Origin: JBEVJK01 sp963791325
GTDB lineage: Bacteria > Pseudomonadota > Alphaproteobacteria > Rhizobiales > Rhizobiaceae
Assembly (NCBI GenBank): GCA_963791325.1
Contig: CAWBRU010000002.1
Span: 186,001 to 250,000 of the forward strand
DNA length: 64,000 nucleotides
Direction: 5' to 3'
Below, in pieces: positions 16,770-25,274 of this stretch; position 1 is the stretch's first letter, and every line of letters begins with the position of its first letter. A program made the translations under genes and the position numbers. Under the pieces are notes generated by a model. It worked only from the letters and a program-made list of their open reading frames with translations. It made no database searches and had not been told where the DNA came from.

Positions 16770-17414
16770 ATGTCGCATCTCCCCCAGGCTCTGCTCACCG
16801 GCTATCGCAATTTCATGGGCGGCCGCTATGCCACCGACAGCAGCCGCTATCGCGAGCTTGCCCGCGACGGGCAGACGCCGGAGACGATGGTCGTTGCCTG
16901 CTGCGATTCGCGCTCGGCCCCGGAGGCCATCTTCGACGCGGGGCCGGGAGAGCTGTTCGTCGTACGCAACGTTGCCAATCTGGTCCCTCCTTATGCGCCC
17001 GACGGCGAGTACCACGCGACCTCCGCCGCGCTGGAGTTCGGCGTCCAGAGCCTCAAGGTCAAGCATATCGTCGTCATGGGGCATGGCCGCTGCGGCGGCA
17101 TTCGCGCCGCGCTCGACCCCGCTGCCATCCCGCTGTCCCCCGGCGATTTCATCGGCAAATGGATGAGCCTTGTGGCGCCCGCCGCCGACGCCGTTGCCAG
17201 CAACACGATGATGACGTCGACCGAGCGGCAGACCACTCTGGAGCGGATCGCCATCCGCTATTCGATCGCCAACCTCCGGACGTTTCCTTATATCCGCGAG
17301 CGCGAGGAGAAAGGCCGCCTGTCGCTGCATGGTGCCTGGTTCGACATTTCCACCGGCGAACTTTGGCTGATGAACCCGCAGACCGGCGACTTCGAGCGTC
17401 CGGACTTCGTCTGA
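16770..17414 (+). CDS. Beta-class carbonic anhydrase
   Basis: 214 residues with all zinc ligands. C and D of VVACCDSRSAPEAIFD, then H and C of VVMGHGRCGGIRAAL are the Cys-Asp-Arg-His-Cys set of beta carbonic anhydrases. The end (LSLHGAWFDISTGELWLMNP) is also typical. It interconverts CO2 and bicarbonate in the cytoplasm and could supply bicarbonate to the pyruvate carboxylase encoded at 31.2-34.7 kb, a link by metabolism only. No clear ribosome site; ATG 16770 begins MSHLPQALLTGYRNF as in relatives. Confidence 0.95.
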   Translation: MSHLPQALLTGYRNFMGGRYATDSSRYRELARDGQTPETMVVACCDSRSAPEAIFDAGPGELFVVRNVANLVPPYAPDGEYHATSAALEFGVQSLKVKHIVVMGHGRCGGIRAALDPAAIPLSPGDFIGKWMSLVAPAADAVASNTMMTSTERQTTLERIAIRYSIANLRTFPYIREREEKGRLSLHGAWFDISTGELWLMNPQTGDFERPDFV

Positions 17415-17494
17415 GCCGTTGTGCCCATCGATGGCGCTGCCTACATCGGCGGCACGCGCCGATGCCCGCGCCCCTAAGCCGTGAAAGAGGACCC

Positions 17495-19552
17495 ATGCCG
17501 CAGCCCGAGAACGCCGTAGATCTTGCCCGTCACCCGCTGACCGCCTGGACCGGGCCGCTCGATCTGCCGGATTTTACCAAAGTCTCGGCCCAGGATTTCA
17601 GCGCCGTGTTCGATGCCGCCTTGTCCGACCATCGCCGGGAAATCGACCTGATCGCCACCAATTTCGACAGCGCGACCGTGGAGAATACGCTCGCCGCACT
17701 TGAGCTGGCCGGCGATGCGCTCGACCGGGTGTCGGCGATTTTCTGGTGCATTGCCGGTGCTCATACCAACGATGCGATCCAGGCAATCGAGCGCGAGACA
17801 GCGCCGAAGATGGCGAGGCATGCGTCGGCGATCGCGCTCGACGCGCGGCTCTTTGCGCGGATCGATGCGCTCTATCAGGATCGCGATCGTCTGGCGCTCG
17901 ACGCGGAGACGCTGCGCGTCCTGGAGCAAACTTGGAAGGGCTTCGTGCGCGCCGGCGCCCGGCTGGGCGAAGCGGACAAGAAGCGGCTTGCGGCCATCAA
18001 CGAGGAGCTCGCTTCCTTGGGGGCAAGCTTCGGCCAGAACGTGCTCGCCGACGAGAAAGCATGGGCGCTGTTCCTCGACGAGACCGACCTCGCCGGCTTG
18101 CCGCAGTTTCTTCGGGACGCGATGGCCGAGGCTGCCGAGATGCGCGGCCAAGCCGGGCGCTACGCCGTCACTCTGTCGCGCTCCATCTACGAGCCCTTCA
18201 GCACCTTCTCCGCGCGCCCCGATCTGCGCGAGAAGGCCTTCCGGGCTTTCACCGCACGCGGCGAGAACGGCGGCCCGACCGACAACCGGACGGTGGTTGC
18301 CCGCACGCTGGCGCTGCGGGCGGAGAAGGCCGGCCTGCTCGGCTATGCGAGCTATGCCGCCCTGAAGCTCGACGATTCGATGGCCAAGACGCCCGAAGCG
18401 GTGTTCGGATTGCTCGATCCGGTGTGGCAACGGGCGCGCCGCAAGGCTGCCGCGGACCAGGCCGAATTGCAGCGGCTCGCCGCCGCGGCCGGCAACAACC
18501 ATCCGATCGAGGCTTGGGACTGGCGCTACTACGCGGAGAAGCTGCGGGCCGAGCGCTTCGCCTTCGACGAGGCTTCGCTCAAGCCGTATCTGCAGCTCAA
18601 CCGTGTCATCGCCGCCTGCTTCGATGTTGCCACTCGGCTGTTCGGCATAACCTTCGAGGAGCAACCGGGCATCGCCACCTGGCACCCGGACGCGCGGGTG
18701 TTTGCCGTCGGCAACCCCGACGGCAGCCGGCGCGGCACGTTCGTGGCCGATTATTTCGCCCGGCCGAGCAAACGTTCCGGCGCCTGGATGAGCGGGCTGC
18801 GCTCCGGCTACCGGCTGGGAAAAGGCTCCCGGCCGGTGATCTGCAACATCATGAACTTTGCCAAGCCGCTGGCCGGACAGCCCGCGCTGCTGTCGGTCGA
18901 CGAGGCCAAGACCCTGTTCCATGAATTCGGCCATGCCCTGCATGGCATGCTGACGGACGTCACCTGGCCCTCGGTCTCCGGCACCTCGGTGTCGCGCGAC
19001 TTCGTCGAACTGCCGTCCCAGCTCTATGAACATTGGCTGACGGTGCCGGCCGTGCTCGAGAAGCATGCGCTGCACTATCAGGACGGATCGCCGATGCCGC
19101 AGGAACTGATCGCCAAGATGCTGGCGGCGCGAACCTTCAATGCCGGCTTTGCCGCCGTCGAGTTCGCCTCCTCGGCGCTGGTCGACATGCACTATCATGC
19201 GCGTCCCGAGGCGCCGCAGGATCCGATGGCATTCGAGGCGGCGGTGCTTGCCGAACTCGAAATGCCGGCGGCGATCGCGATGCGCCACCGCACCCCGCAT
19301 TTCCTGCACGTGTTCAGCGGCGAGGGTTATGCCGCCGGCTACTACTCCTATCTGTGGTCGGAGGTGCTCGATGCCGACGCCTTCGCCGCTTTCGAGGAGG
19401 CCGGCGATGCCTTCGACCCCGGATTGGCCGACCGGCTTCTGCGTCACATCTACGCAGCCGGCGGCTCGGCGGATCCGGAAGCGCTCTATCTGGCGTTCCG
19501 CGGGCGTATGCCGAGCCCCCAAGCGATGCTGGAAAAGCGCGGTCTCGCTTAA
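17495..19552 (+). CDS. M3 family metallopeptidase (oligopeptidase A / Dcp type)
   Basis: 685 residues, the normal size of M3 oligopeptidases. The zinc site is LFHEFGHALHGML (HExxH near residue 475), with the distal Glu expected about 25 residues on, around SRDFVELPSQLYEHW. No signal peptide, so cytoplasmic. ATG 17495 follows GAGG at a proper distance; the frame is open upstream only as a shadow of the carbonic anhydrase gene. It degrades short peptides; dipeptidyl carboxypeptidase and oligopeptidase A cannot be separated here without alignment. Confidence 0.94.
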   Translation: MPQPENAVDLARHPLTAWTGPLDLPDFTKVSAQDFSAVFDAALSDHRREIDLIATNFDSATVENTLAALELAGDALDRVSAIFWCIAGAHTNDAIQAIERETAPKMARHASAIALDARLFARIDALYQDRDRLALDAETLRVLEQTWKGFVRAGARLGEADKKRLAAINEELASLGASFGQNVLADEKAWALFLDETDLAGLPQFLRDAMAEAAEMRGQAGRYAVTLSRSIYEPFSTFSARPDLREKAFRAFTARGENGGPTDNRTVVARTLALRAEKAGLLGYASYAALKLDDSMAKTPEAVFGLLDPVWQRARRKAAADQAELQRLAAAAGNNHPIEAWDWRYYAEKLRAERFAFDEASLKPYLQLNRVIAACFDVATRLFGITFEEQPGIATWHPDARVFAVGNPDGSRRGTFVADYFARPSKRSGAWMSGLRSGYRLGKGSRPVICNIMNFAKPLAGQPALLSVDEAKTLFHEFGHALHGMLTDVTWPSVSGTSVSRDFVELPSQLYEHWLTVPAVLEKHALHYQDGSPMPQELIAKMLAARTFNAGFAAVEFASSALVDMHYHARPEAPQDPMAFEAAVLAELEMPAAIAMRHRTPHFLHVFSGEGYAAGYYSYLWSEVLDADAFAAFEEAGDAFDPGLADRLLRHIYAAGGSADPEALYLAFRGRMPSPQAMLEKRGLA

Positions 19553-19685
19553 GCGAGGTTGCGCAAAGCCTCGCCGAATGGTTGCGTCATCCGCTGTTCG
19601 AAGTACCCACCCGTCGCTGATCTGCCGACTGTTCGGGCGCGGCTCTTCAGGTAACCTCTGGAGCATTGGGGCTTGGAGGGTACTG

Positions 19686-19898
19686 ATGTCCAAACTGCGT
19701 AAAGTGTGTACGGCGGCCGGTTTGGCCGTCTTGGTTGCGTCGCCGGTATGGGCGCTGGGGTCCAACCCCGGCCATGGCGGTGGAAATGGTGGCGGCACGA
19801 TCGCCACGCCTGCGCCGATTGCCGGCGCCGGCATCGTGTGGCTCGGCATCGCCGGTGGGGCTTACGTCATCCACCGGATGCGTCGCCGCAAAGACTGA
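19686..19898 (+). CDS. Tiny secreted protein with PEP-CTERM-like sorting signal
   Basis: 70 residues. A Sec signal peptide (hydrophobic core AAGLAVLVASPVWA) is followed by a Gly/Asn/His-rich stretch of about 22 residues, then a tripartite C-terminal signal: short Pro motif (PAPIAGAG), hydrophobic helix (IVWLGIAGGAYVI) and an Arg/Lys cluster (HRMRRRKD). This is the layout of exosortase substrates, and an exosortase gene begins 103 bases downstream. If both ends are processed, only about 20 Gly-rich residues remain. Start ATG 19686 lacks a strong ribosome site (GGAGGG eight bases upstream is acceptable). Confidence 0.7.
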   Translation: MSKLRKVCTAAGLAVLVASPVWALGSNPGHGGGNGGGTIATPAPIAGAGIVWLGIAGGAYVIHRMRRRKD

Positions 19899-20001
19899 TC
19901 GATCCGAAAGGTCGAACCGGCTGCTGATCCGGACGGATCGCCGGGCTTTGCCCGTCCGTCCGGATTGCGGCTGGCTTGTCAATTCTTGATTGGAGCGGGG
20001 A

Positions 20002-21165
20002 ATGGCGAGCGACGCATCCCTGAGCCTCCCCGCATTGCATGGCATCGCGCCCCGCCGGGGCACGGCCGGTGTAGAGCGGGCGGGCGCATGGAATTCACTG
20101 TTTGCCGGACTGGTGGCGGTCGGCTTCATCAACGGGTCGACGCACCGCATGTTGGCGGCCTTCGACGAGAACCCGGCCGGGGCCCTGCTCAACGGCTTCG
20201 GCCTGAGCGTCATCGTCTGGGCCGCACTCGCCGTGGCACTCGCGCTGTTGTCGACAGCCCCTGCCGCGCCGCTCGGCCGCCGCGACTGGCTGGTCGCGGG
20301 GACAGCGCTCGTTCTGTTTACGATTCCGGTGGGGCCGCTCGCCTGGCTCGGGCTGATGCTGGTCGGCGCCTATCTTGCGGCCACGTCGGCGGCGGGAACT
20401 CGCGCGCGCCGTGCCGGCTTGATCGTGCTCGCCCTCATCGTACCGATGTTCTGGAGCCGGGTGGTCTTTTCGCTGTTCGGGGACGCGCTGCTGCGGTTCG
20501 ATGCGCTGCTGGTGTCGCTGGCGATCGGGGCACGCCGCACCGGCAATGCGCTCGCCTTCGCCGACGGCTGGGGCTACTACTGGATCGCGCCGCCCTGCTC
20601 GTCGGTGGCCAACATCTCGCTGGCGGTGCTGACTTACATCCTCGTGTCCAACCTGTCGGACCGCCGCGCCAAGATCCCGCTCTTCTATGCCGTACTCGCG
20701 GTCGTTTCGGTCGTCGCGATCAATGTCGGCCGGATGGCCATTACCGGCATCTCCCGGGCCCACTACGATCTGATGCACGGGCCCTATGGCGCTGCCGCCA
20801 CCAGCGCGCTCAGCCTTGCTGCCATGGTGGGCATCTGCCTGATCGGCTGGCGCCGGAGTCTCTGCCCATGCGACGGCCTGACGCGATTCAGCTTGGGCTG
20901 GCGGTGCTGCTGGCGCTCTCGGTCTGGCTCAAGGTGGCCGGGGAGCGCGGCGGTGCCGCGCAAGCGGAGACGGCGCCGCGGCCATCGCGGCTGGCTGCCC
21001 AGCTCACCGCTGCCGGCTTCTCGCTCGGACCGGCGCTTACCGACCGCGATCCGGTGCTGCAACCCGCTGTCCGGGCAGGCTGCCGCCTGGCGGTGGCCGA
21101 GGTCTCACCGCTCGGCTGGGAGCGTGACGCGCTGTCGCAGATCGTCAAGCCCGACCAGCGGCTGA
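20002..21165 (+). CDS. Exosortase/archaeosortase family protein
   Basis: ATG 20002 has GGAG seven bases upstream. Residues 1-290 form an eight-helix membrane protein with the exosortase catalytic triad in order: Cys in PPCSSVANISLAVLTY, Arg in NVGRMAITG and His in RAHYDLMHGPYG. It should cut substrates at the C-terminal sorting signal in the inner membrane; the small protein just upstream is the likely target. The last 100 residues are Arg/Cys/Ser-rich and lie over the next gene in another phase, so they are probably spurious. Dropping one base near 20857 gives an end GWRRVSAHATA at TGA 20879-20881, overlapping the next start by 14 bases. The family is sure; the exact 3' end is not. Confidence 0.83.
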   Translation: MASDASLSLPALHGIAPRRGTAGVERAGAWNSLFAGLVAVGFINGSTHRMLAAFDENPAGALLNGFGLSVIVWAALAVALALLSTAPAAPLGRRDWLVAGTALVLFTIPVGPLAWLGLMLVGAYLAATSAAGTRARRAGLIVLALIVPMFWSRVVFSLFGDALLRFDALLVSLAIGARRTGNALAFADGWGYYWIAPPCSSVANISLAVLTYILVSNLSDRRAKIPLFYAVLAVVSVVAINVGRMAITGISRAHYDLMHGPYGAAATSALSLAAMVGICLIGWRRSLCPCDGLTRFSLGWRCCWRSRSGSRWPGSAAVPRKRRRRRGHRGWLPSSPLPASRSDRRLPTAIRCCNPLSGQAAAWRWPRSHRSAGSVTRCRRSSSPTSG

Positions 21166-21374
21166 CCTTCGCCTTCCAGGGAACGGTCTATGGCGAGCAA
21201 CCGGTGTGGCGCACCAGCTTCCAGCATCATCTCAACCTCGCGCTCGGCTATGTCGGGCTGCCGCGCGGCGACGAGGCGGTCTATGCGGTGATCGCCGGCC
21301 GAAGCTGCGGCGACCTGGCGACGGACTGGCTGACGGCGCCCGCCGCGGACTACTCGGCAGCGACCGCGGGCTGA
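20868..21374 (+). CDS. Exosortase-associated membrane-anchored protein
   Basis: 168 residues from ATG 20868. One N-terminal membrane helix (IQLGLAVLLALSVWLKV) is followed by a periplasmic-looking domain with two or three Cys (AVRAGCRLAVAEVSPLG, VIAGRSCGDLATDWLTAP). I do not recognise a named family; it is not the standard EpsI. Its start lies within the 3' end of the exosortase frame, so they form one transcript, and a role with the exosortase is inferred from that. Its 3' end overlaps the convergent cyclase gene by 25 bases. Confidence 0.7.
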   Translation: MRRPDAIQLGLAVLLALSVWLKVAGERGGAAQAETAPRPSRLAAQLTAAGFSLGPALTDRDPVLQPAVRAGCRLAVAEVSPLGWERDALSQIVKPDQRLTFAFQGTVYGEQPVWRTSFQHHLNLALGYVGLPRGDEAVYAVIAGRSCGDLATDWLTAPAADYSAATAG

Positions 21375-23125
21375 ACGATATTGAGAGCTGCCCCGCGCGG
21401 CACGATGCGCACGTGCAGCGGATCGAGCCGGCCGCGGATCTCGACATTGCGTATCGCAAAGGCCGAGAGGTCGAAACCGGACAGGCTGGCCGCCGTTTCC
21501 GAAACCACCACCGCGGCATCGAACTCCTTGGCCACCGTCTCCAGCCGGCTGGCGACGTTGACGGTGTCGCCGATCGCGGTCACGCCCATGACATTGCGGT
21601 AGCCCATCGCACCGACGATCGCCGGCCCGGCATGGATGGCGATGGCGACCCTCAGCGGGGCGCTGATCTCCGCCTCGAGCTCGTCGGACAGTCGCGAGAG
21701 CTCGGTGAGGATGCTGGACGCCGCGGTCAGCGCTTGCCGGCAAGCCTCGACATTGGTGGTGCCGACCCCGAACAGCGCCATGGCGCCGTCGCCGATGAAC
21801 TTGTCCAAGCGGCCGCCCGCCTGCTCGACGGCCTTGCCGATTACGGCAAAGTAGCGGTTGAGCAGAAAGACGGTATCGAACGGCAGCCGGTGGTCGACGA
21901 TCGCAGTGAAGCCGCGGATATCGCAGAACAGGATGGCGACCTCCTGCTCGCGCCCCGGCGTCGCCGGCTGGCCGGCAAGCGCCAGCGCGCGGCGGCCTTC
22001 CGGCATCAGCAAGGGGGTGACACCAACATTGCTGACCGGGCGCAGCTGGCAGGCCAGCCTGACGTCCGGATCCGCGCCGATGCGGGTGAGCGTGGTCTGT
22101 TCGATCGGCCCCGCCGGCGGCTGCCTTTCCAGGCCGTCGGAGACCTTGATGCGGCAGGTCGAGCAGCGGCCGCGGCCGCCGCAAACGGCATAGTGCGGGA
22201 TACCGCCCAGCCGGCTTGCTTCGAGCACGCTGTGGCCGCGGGCAATGCGCACGACCTCGCCATTCGAATAGCGAACCTCGACGATGGTCCGCTTTTCCCG
22301 CATCGCCCGCAGCAGGCGCAAGACAAAGACCAGCGCCAGCACCGCCACGACCGTGACATAGAGCGTCTCGATCAGCTCGTCCTTGCGGATCAGCCCTTCC
22401 GCGATGACCGCCCGCGCTACCGTCGGCTCGGGCGGCTCCTGGGTCGCCACCATGCGCCCGCCATCGGCGAAGCCGAGCAGGGCAAGGACCGGCAACAGCA
22501 CCGCCACGATCAGCAGCCAAGGCGCAGCGCGCGGATACCAGGGCCGGTAGCGTATCCAGAAATACAAGCCGATGCAGCCATGCGCCCATACCGCCATCAG
22601 CGCGATCGTTTGTCGCACCCCGGCAATCGGCGAAAACACCCACAGCGAGCGGAGCACGAATTCGTAATCGACCTTGACGCCGGTGAGCGCCTCGTAGACC
22701 CGGGTGCCGATCACGTGCTCGGCCAGCAGCACCGGGATCGCCAAGCCGAGCCCGATCTGCAAGGCTTCGCGCGCCGGCATCACCAGGGTGCGCCGGCGAT
22801 AGAGCGCCAGCATGGCCAGGAAGAAGTGCATCGACGCCGCGCCATAAAGCAGGGCGGTGCCGAGCGGATTGCGCCAAATCGCCAGGAACAGCGGCCGCGC
22901 CGCATCGGCCGACGACACGGAAACCAAGAGCAGCGTGTGGTTGAGCAGATGCATGGCGGTGAATGCCAACAGCACCAACCCGGAAATCAGCCGGGCCCGG
23001 CGCAAAGTGCGCTCTGGCAGCCTGCGGGAGGCGGGCCTGGCCGGCAAGCCGGTTGCGTTCATGAAGCGCAATCCTACGTTGCAGCGTCCGATCGGGGACG
23101 CACGCATATAGCCTCCCGCAGGCAC
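21350..23125 (-). CDS. Membrane adenylate/guanylate cyclase with 2Fe-2S ferredoxin domain
   Basis: 591 residues from the ATG at 23125; an internal ATG at 23062 (MNATG) is an alternative start. About six membrane helices (residues 40-300, several His on them) are followed by a plant-type ferredoxin domain (about 305-390; CGGRGRCSTC plus a later Cys in RLACQLRP). A class III cyclase domain completes it (about 400-570; LFCDIRGFTAIV with metal Asp, KFIGDGAMALFG, IGDTVNVASRLETVA). The layout suggests a redox-sensing cyclase, the iron-sulfur cluster or membrane haem controlling cAMP synthesis. Domain calls are firm, the sensing role inferred. Confidence 0.9.
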   Translation of the reverse strand: MPAGGYMRASPIGRCNVGLRFMNATGLPARPASRRLPERTLRRARLISGLVLLAFTAMHLLNHTLLLVSVSSADAARPLFLAIWRNPLGTALLYGAASMHFFLAMLALYRRRTLVMPAREALQIGLGLAIPVLLAEHVIGTRVYEALTGVKVDYEFVLRSLWVFSPIAGVRQTIALMAVWAHGCIGLYFWIRYRPWYPRAAPWLLIVAVLLPVLALLGFADGGRMVATQEPPEPTVARAVIAEGLIRKDELIETLYVTVVAVLALVFVLRLLRAMREKRTIVEVRYSNGEVVRIARGHSVLEASRLGGIPHYAVCGGRGRCSTCRIKVSDGLERQPPAGPIEQTTLTRIGADPDVRLACQLRPVSNVGVTPLLMPEGRRALALAGQPATPGREQEVAILFCDIRGFTAIVDHRLPFDTVFLLNRYFAVIGKAVEQAGGRLDKFIGDGAMALFGVGTTNVEACRQALTAASSILTELSRLSDELEAEISAPLRVAIAIHAGPAIVGAMGYRNVMGVTAIGDTVNVASRLETVAKEFDAAVVVSETAASLSGFDLSAFAIRNVEIRGRLDPLHVRIVPRGAALNIVQPAVAAE

Positions 23126-23289
23126 TTTTTAGTCCGCATTGCGGCGGGACGCATGCAGAAATTGCATAGCAGCTCTGGCGGCGACACGTGGGGCTCCTCT
23201 TTCGCATCTGCGAAAAAACGGGTATGAGCGCGGCAAGATCGGTGCGCGGCCAACGCTGGCGCCCGCCATTTTTTTCCCTGAGTGAACCG

Positions 23290-25116
23290 ATGAAGCTTCG
23301 CAATATCGCGATTATTGCCCATGTCGATCATGGCAAGACCACCTTGGTCGACGCATTGCTCAAGCAATCCGGCGCGGTGCGCGACAATCAGCGCGTTGCC
23401 GAGCGGGCGCTCGATTCCAGCGATCTTGAGAAGGAGCGCGGCATCACCATCCTGGCCAAGGCGACCTCGGTCGTGTGGCGGGATGCGCGCATCAACATCG
23501 TCGACACCCCCGGCCATGCCGATTTCGGCGGCGAGGTCGAGCGCATCTTGAACATGGTCGACGGCGCCATCGTCCTCGTCGATGCTGCCGAGGGGCCGAT
23601 GCCGCAGACCAAATTCGTGGTCGGCAAGGCGCTGAAGGTCGGCCTCAAGCCGATCGTGGCGATCAACAAGATCGACCGTCCGGACGCCCGGCCGGTCGAG
23701 GTCGTCAACGAGGTGTTCGACCTGTTCGCCGCGCTCGACGCCACCGACGAGCAGCTCGACTTCCCGATCCTCTACGGCTCCGGCCGCGACGGCTGGATGG
23801 CCGAAGCCGCCGAGGGCCCGCGGACCGATGGGCTGGCACCGCTGTTCGACCTGGTGCTCCGCCACGTGCCCGCGCCGAAGGTCGGCGTCGGGCCGTTTCG
23901 GATGATCGGCACCATTTTGGAGGCCAACCCGTTCCTTGGCCGCATCGTCACGGGCCGCATCGAGTCCGGCTCGGTCAGGCCCAACCAGTCCGTCAAGGTG
24001 CTCCACCATGACGGTTCGCTGCTCGAGAACGGCCGCATCTCCAAGATCTTGGCCTTCCGTGGGTTGGAACGTCAGGCGATCGACGACGCTGCAGCCGGCG
24101 ACATCGTGGCGATCGCCGGCCTGCAGAAGGGCACCGTTGCCGACACCTTCTGCGACCCGGCCGTCAGCGAGCCGCTGCCGGCACAGCCGATCGACCCGCC
24201 GACGGTGACGATGTCGTTCCTGGTCAATGACTCGCCGCTCGCCGGCACCGAGGGCGACAAGGTGACCAGCCGGGTGATCCGCGACCGCCTGCTGCGCGAG
24301 GCCGAAGGCAATGTCGCGCTCAAGGTCGAGGAATTGCCCGACAAGGATTCCTTCTATGTCTCCGGCCGCGGCGAGCTGCAGCTGGCCGTGCTGATCGAAA
24401 CGATGCGCCGCGAAGGCTTCGAGCTTGCCGTGTCGCGGCCGCGGGTGGTGCTCAAGAAGGCCGCGGACGGCACCCTGCTCGAACCGGTCGAAGAGGTGGT
24501 GATCGACGTCGACGAGGAGCACGCCGGCATCGTCGTCCAGAAGATGTCGGAACGCAAAGCCGAGATGGTCGAGCTGAAACCGTCGGGCGGCAACCGCCAG
24601 CGGCTCGTCTTCCATGCGCCGACACGGGGGCTGATCGGCTACCAGTCGGAACTTTTGACCGACACGCGCGGCACGGCCGTCCTCAACCGGCTGTTTCATG
24701 CCTACGAGCCGTTCAAGGGCGAGATCGGCGGCCGGGTCAACGGCGTGCTGATCGCCAACGAGGCAGGCGAAGCGGTCGCCTACGCGTTGTGGAATCTCGA
24801 GGACCGCGGCCCGATGGTGATCGATCCGGGCGTCAAGGTCTATCCCGGGATGATCGTCGGCATTCACACGCGCGACAACGACCTCGAAGTCAATGTTCTC
24901 AAGGGCAAGAAGCTCACCAATATCCGCGCTGCAGGCAAGGACGAGGCGGTGAAGCTGACGCCGCCGGTGCGCATGACGCTCGAGCGGGCCCTGGCCTGGA
25001 TCCAGGACGACGAACTGGTCGAGGTGACGCCGAAATCGATCCGGCTGCGCAAACTCCGTCTCGACACCCATGAGCGTAAGCGCTTCGAGAAGTCGCGGAT
25101 GAGTGGGGCCGCCTGA
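23290..25116 (+). CDS. typA: Translational GTPase TypA/BipA
   Basis: 608 residues, the normal TypA length. G motifs are AHVDHGKTTL (G1), RGITI (G2), DTPGHADFGGEVER (G3) and NKID (G4). The C-terminal signature includes TPTRGLIGYQSELLTDTRGT-like residues (PTRGLIGYQSELLTDTRG). ATG 23290 gives the conserved MKLRNIAIIAHVDHGK; the frame is open upstream. It is a ribosome-associated GTPase affecting stress growth and 50S assembly. Single gene, divergent from the cyclase. Confidence 0.98.
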   Translation: MKLRNIAIIAHVDHGKTTLVDALLKQSGAVRDNQRVAERALDSSDLEKERGITILAKATSVVWRDARINIVDTPGHADFGGEVERILNMVDGAIVLVDAAEGPMPQTKFVVGKALKVGLKPIVAINKIDRPDARPVEVVNEVFDLFAALDATDEQLDFPILYGSGRDGWMAEAAEGPRTDGLAPLFDLVLRHVPAPKVGVGPFRMIGTILEANPFLGRIVTGRIESGSVRPNQSVKVLHHDGSLLENGRISKILAFRGLERQAIDDAAAGDIVAIAGLQKGTVADTFCDPAVSEPLPAQPIDPPTVTMSFLVNDSPLAGTEGDKVTSRVIRDRLLREAEGNVALKVEELPDKDSFYVSGRGELQLAVLIETMRREGFELAVSRPRVVLKKAADGTLLEPVEEVVIDVDEEHAGIVVQKMSERKAEMVELKPSGGNRQRLVFHAPTRGLIGYQSELLTDTRGTAVLNRLFHAYEPFKGEIGGRVNGVLIANEAGEAVAYALWNLEDRGPMVIDPGVKVYPGMIVGIHTRDNDLEVNVLKGKKLTNIRAAGKDEAVKLTPPVRMTLERALAWIQDDELVEVTPKSIRLRKLRLDTHERKRFEKSRMSGAA

Positions 25117-25274
25117 GCCTCGCATTGTGACTGTCCTTGCCGTGCGATCTCAGGTAGAAGCGCTCGGCCGCAGCTTCGTCACGGAAAATTGAACCTTGAC
25201 CGACAAGGTCCCATATGCGTGGCGGCAGCGCATGCCCGGAGGTTGGGCACGGCAGGCCGCGAGGGATGGGAGGC

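Noticed and set aside
17474..19849. Very long minus-strand open frame (791 codons) antisense to the M3 peptidase
   Set aside because: Composition (Arg, His, Gly, Gln) is that of a GC-rich antisense shadow, and the plus strand encodes a complete conserved peptidase.
23074..25125. Long minus-strand frame over typA
   Set aside because: Shadow of typA: low complexity Asp/His/Arg text with no domain, against a full TypA on the other strand.
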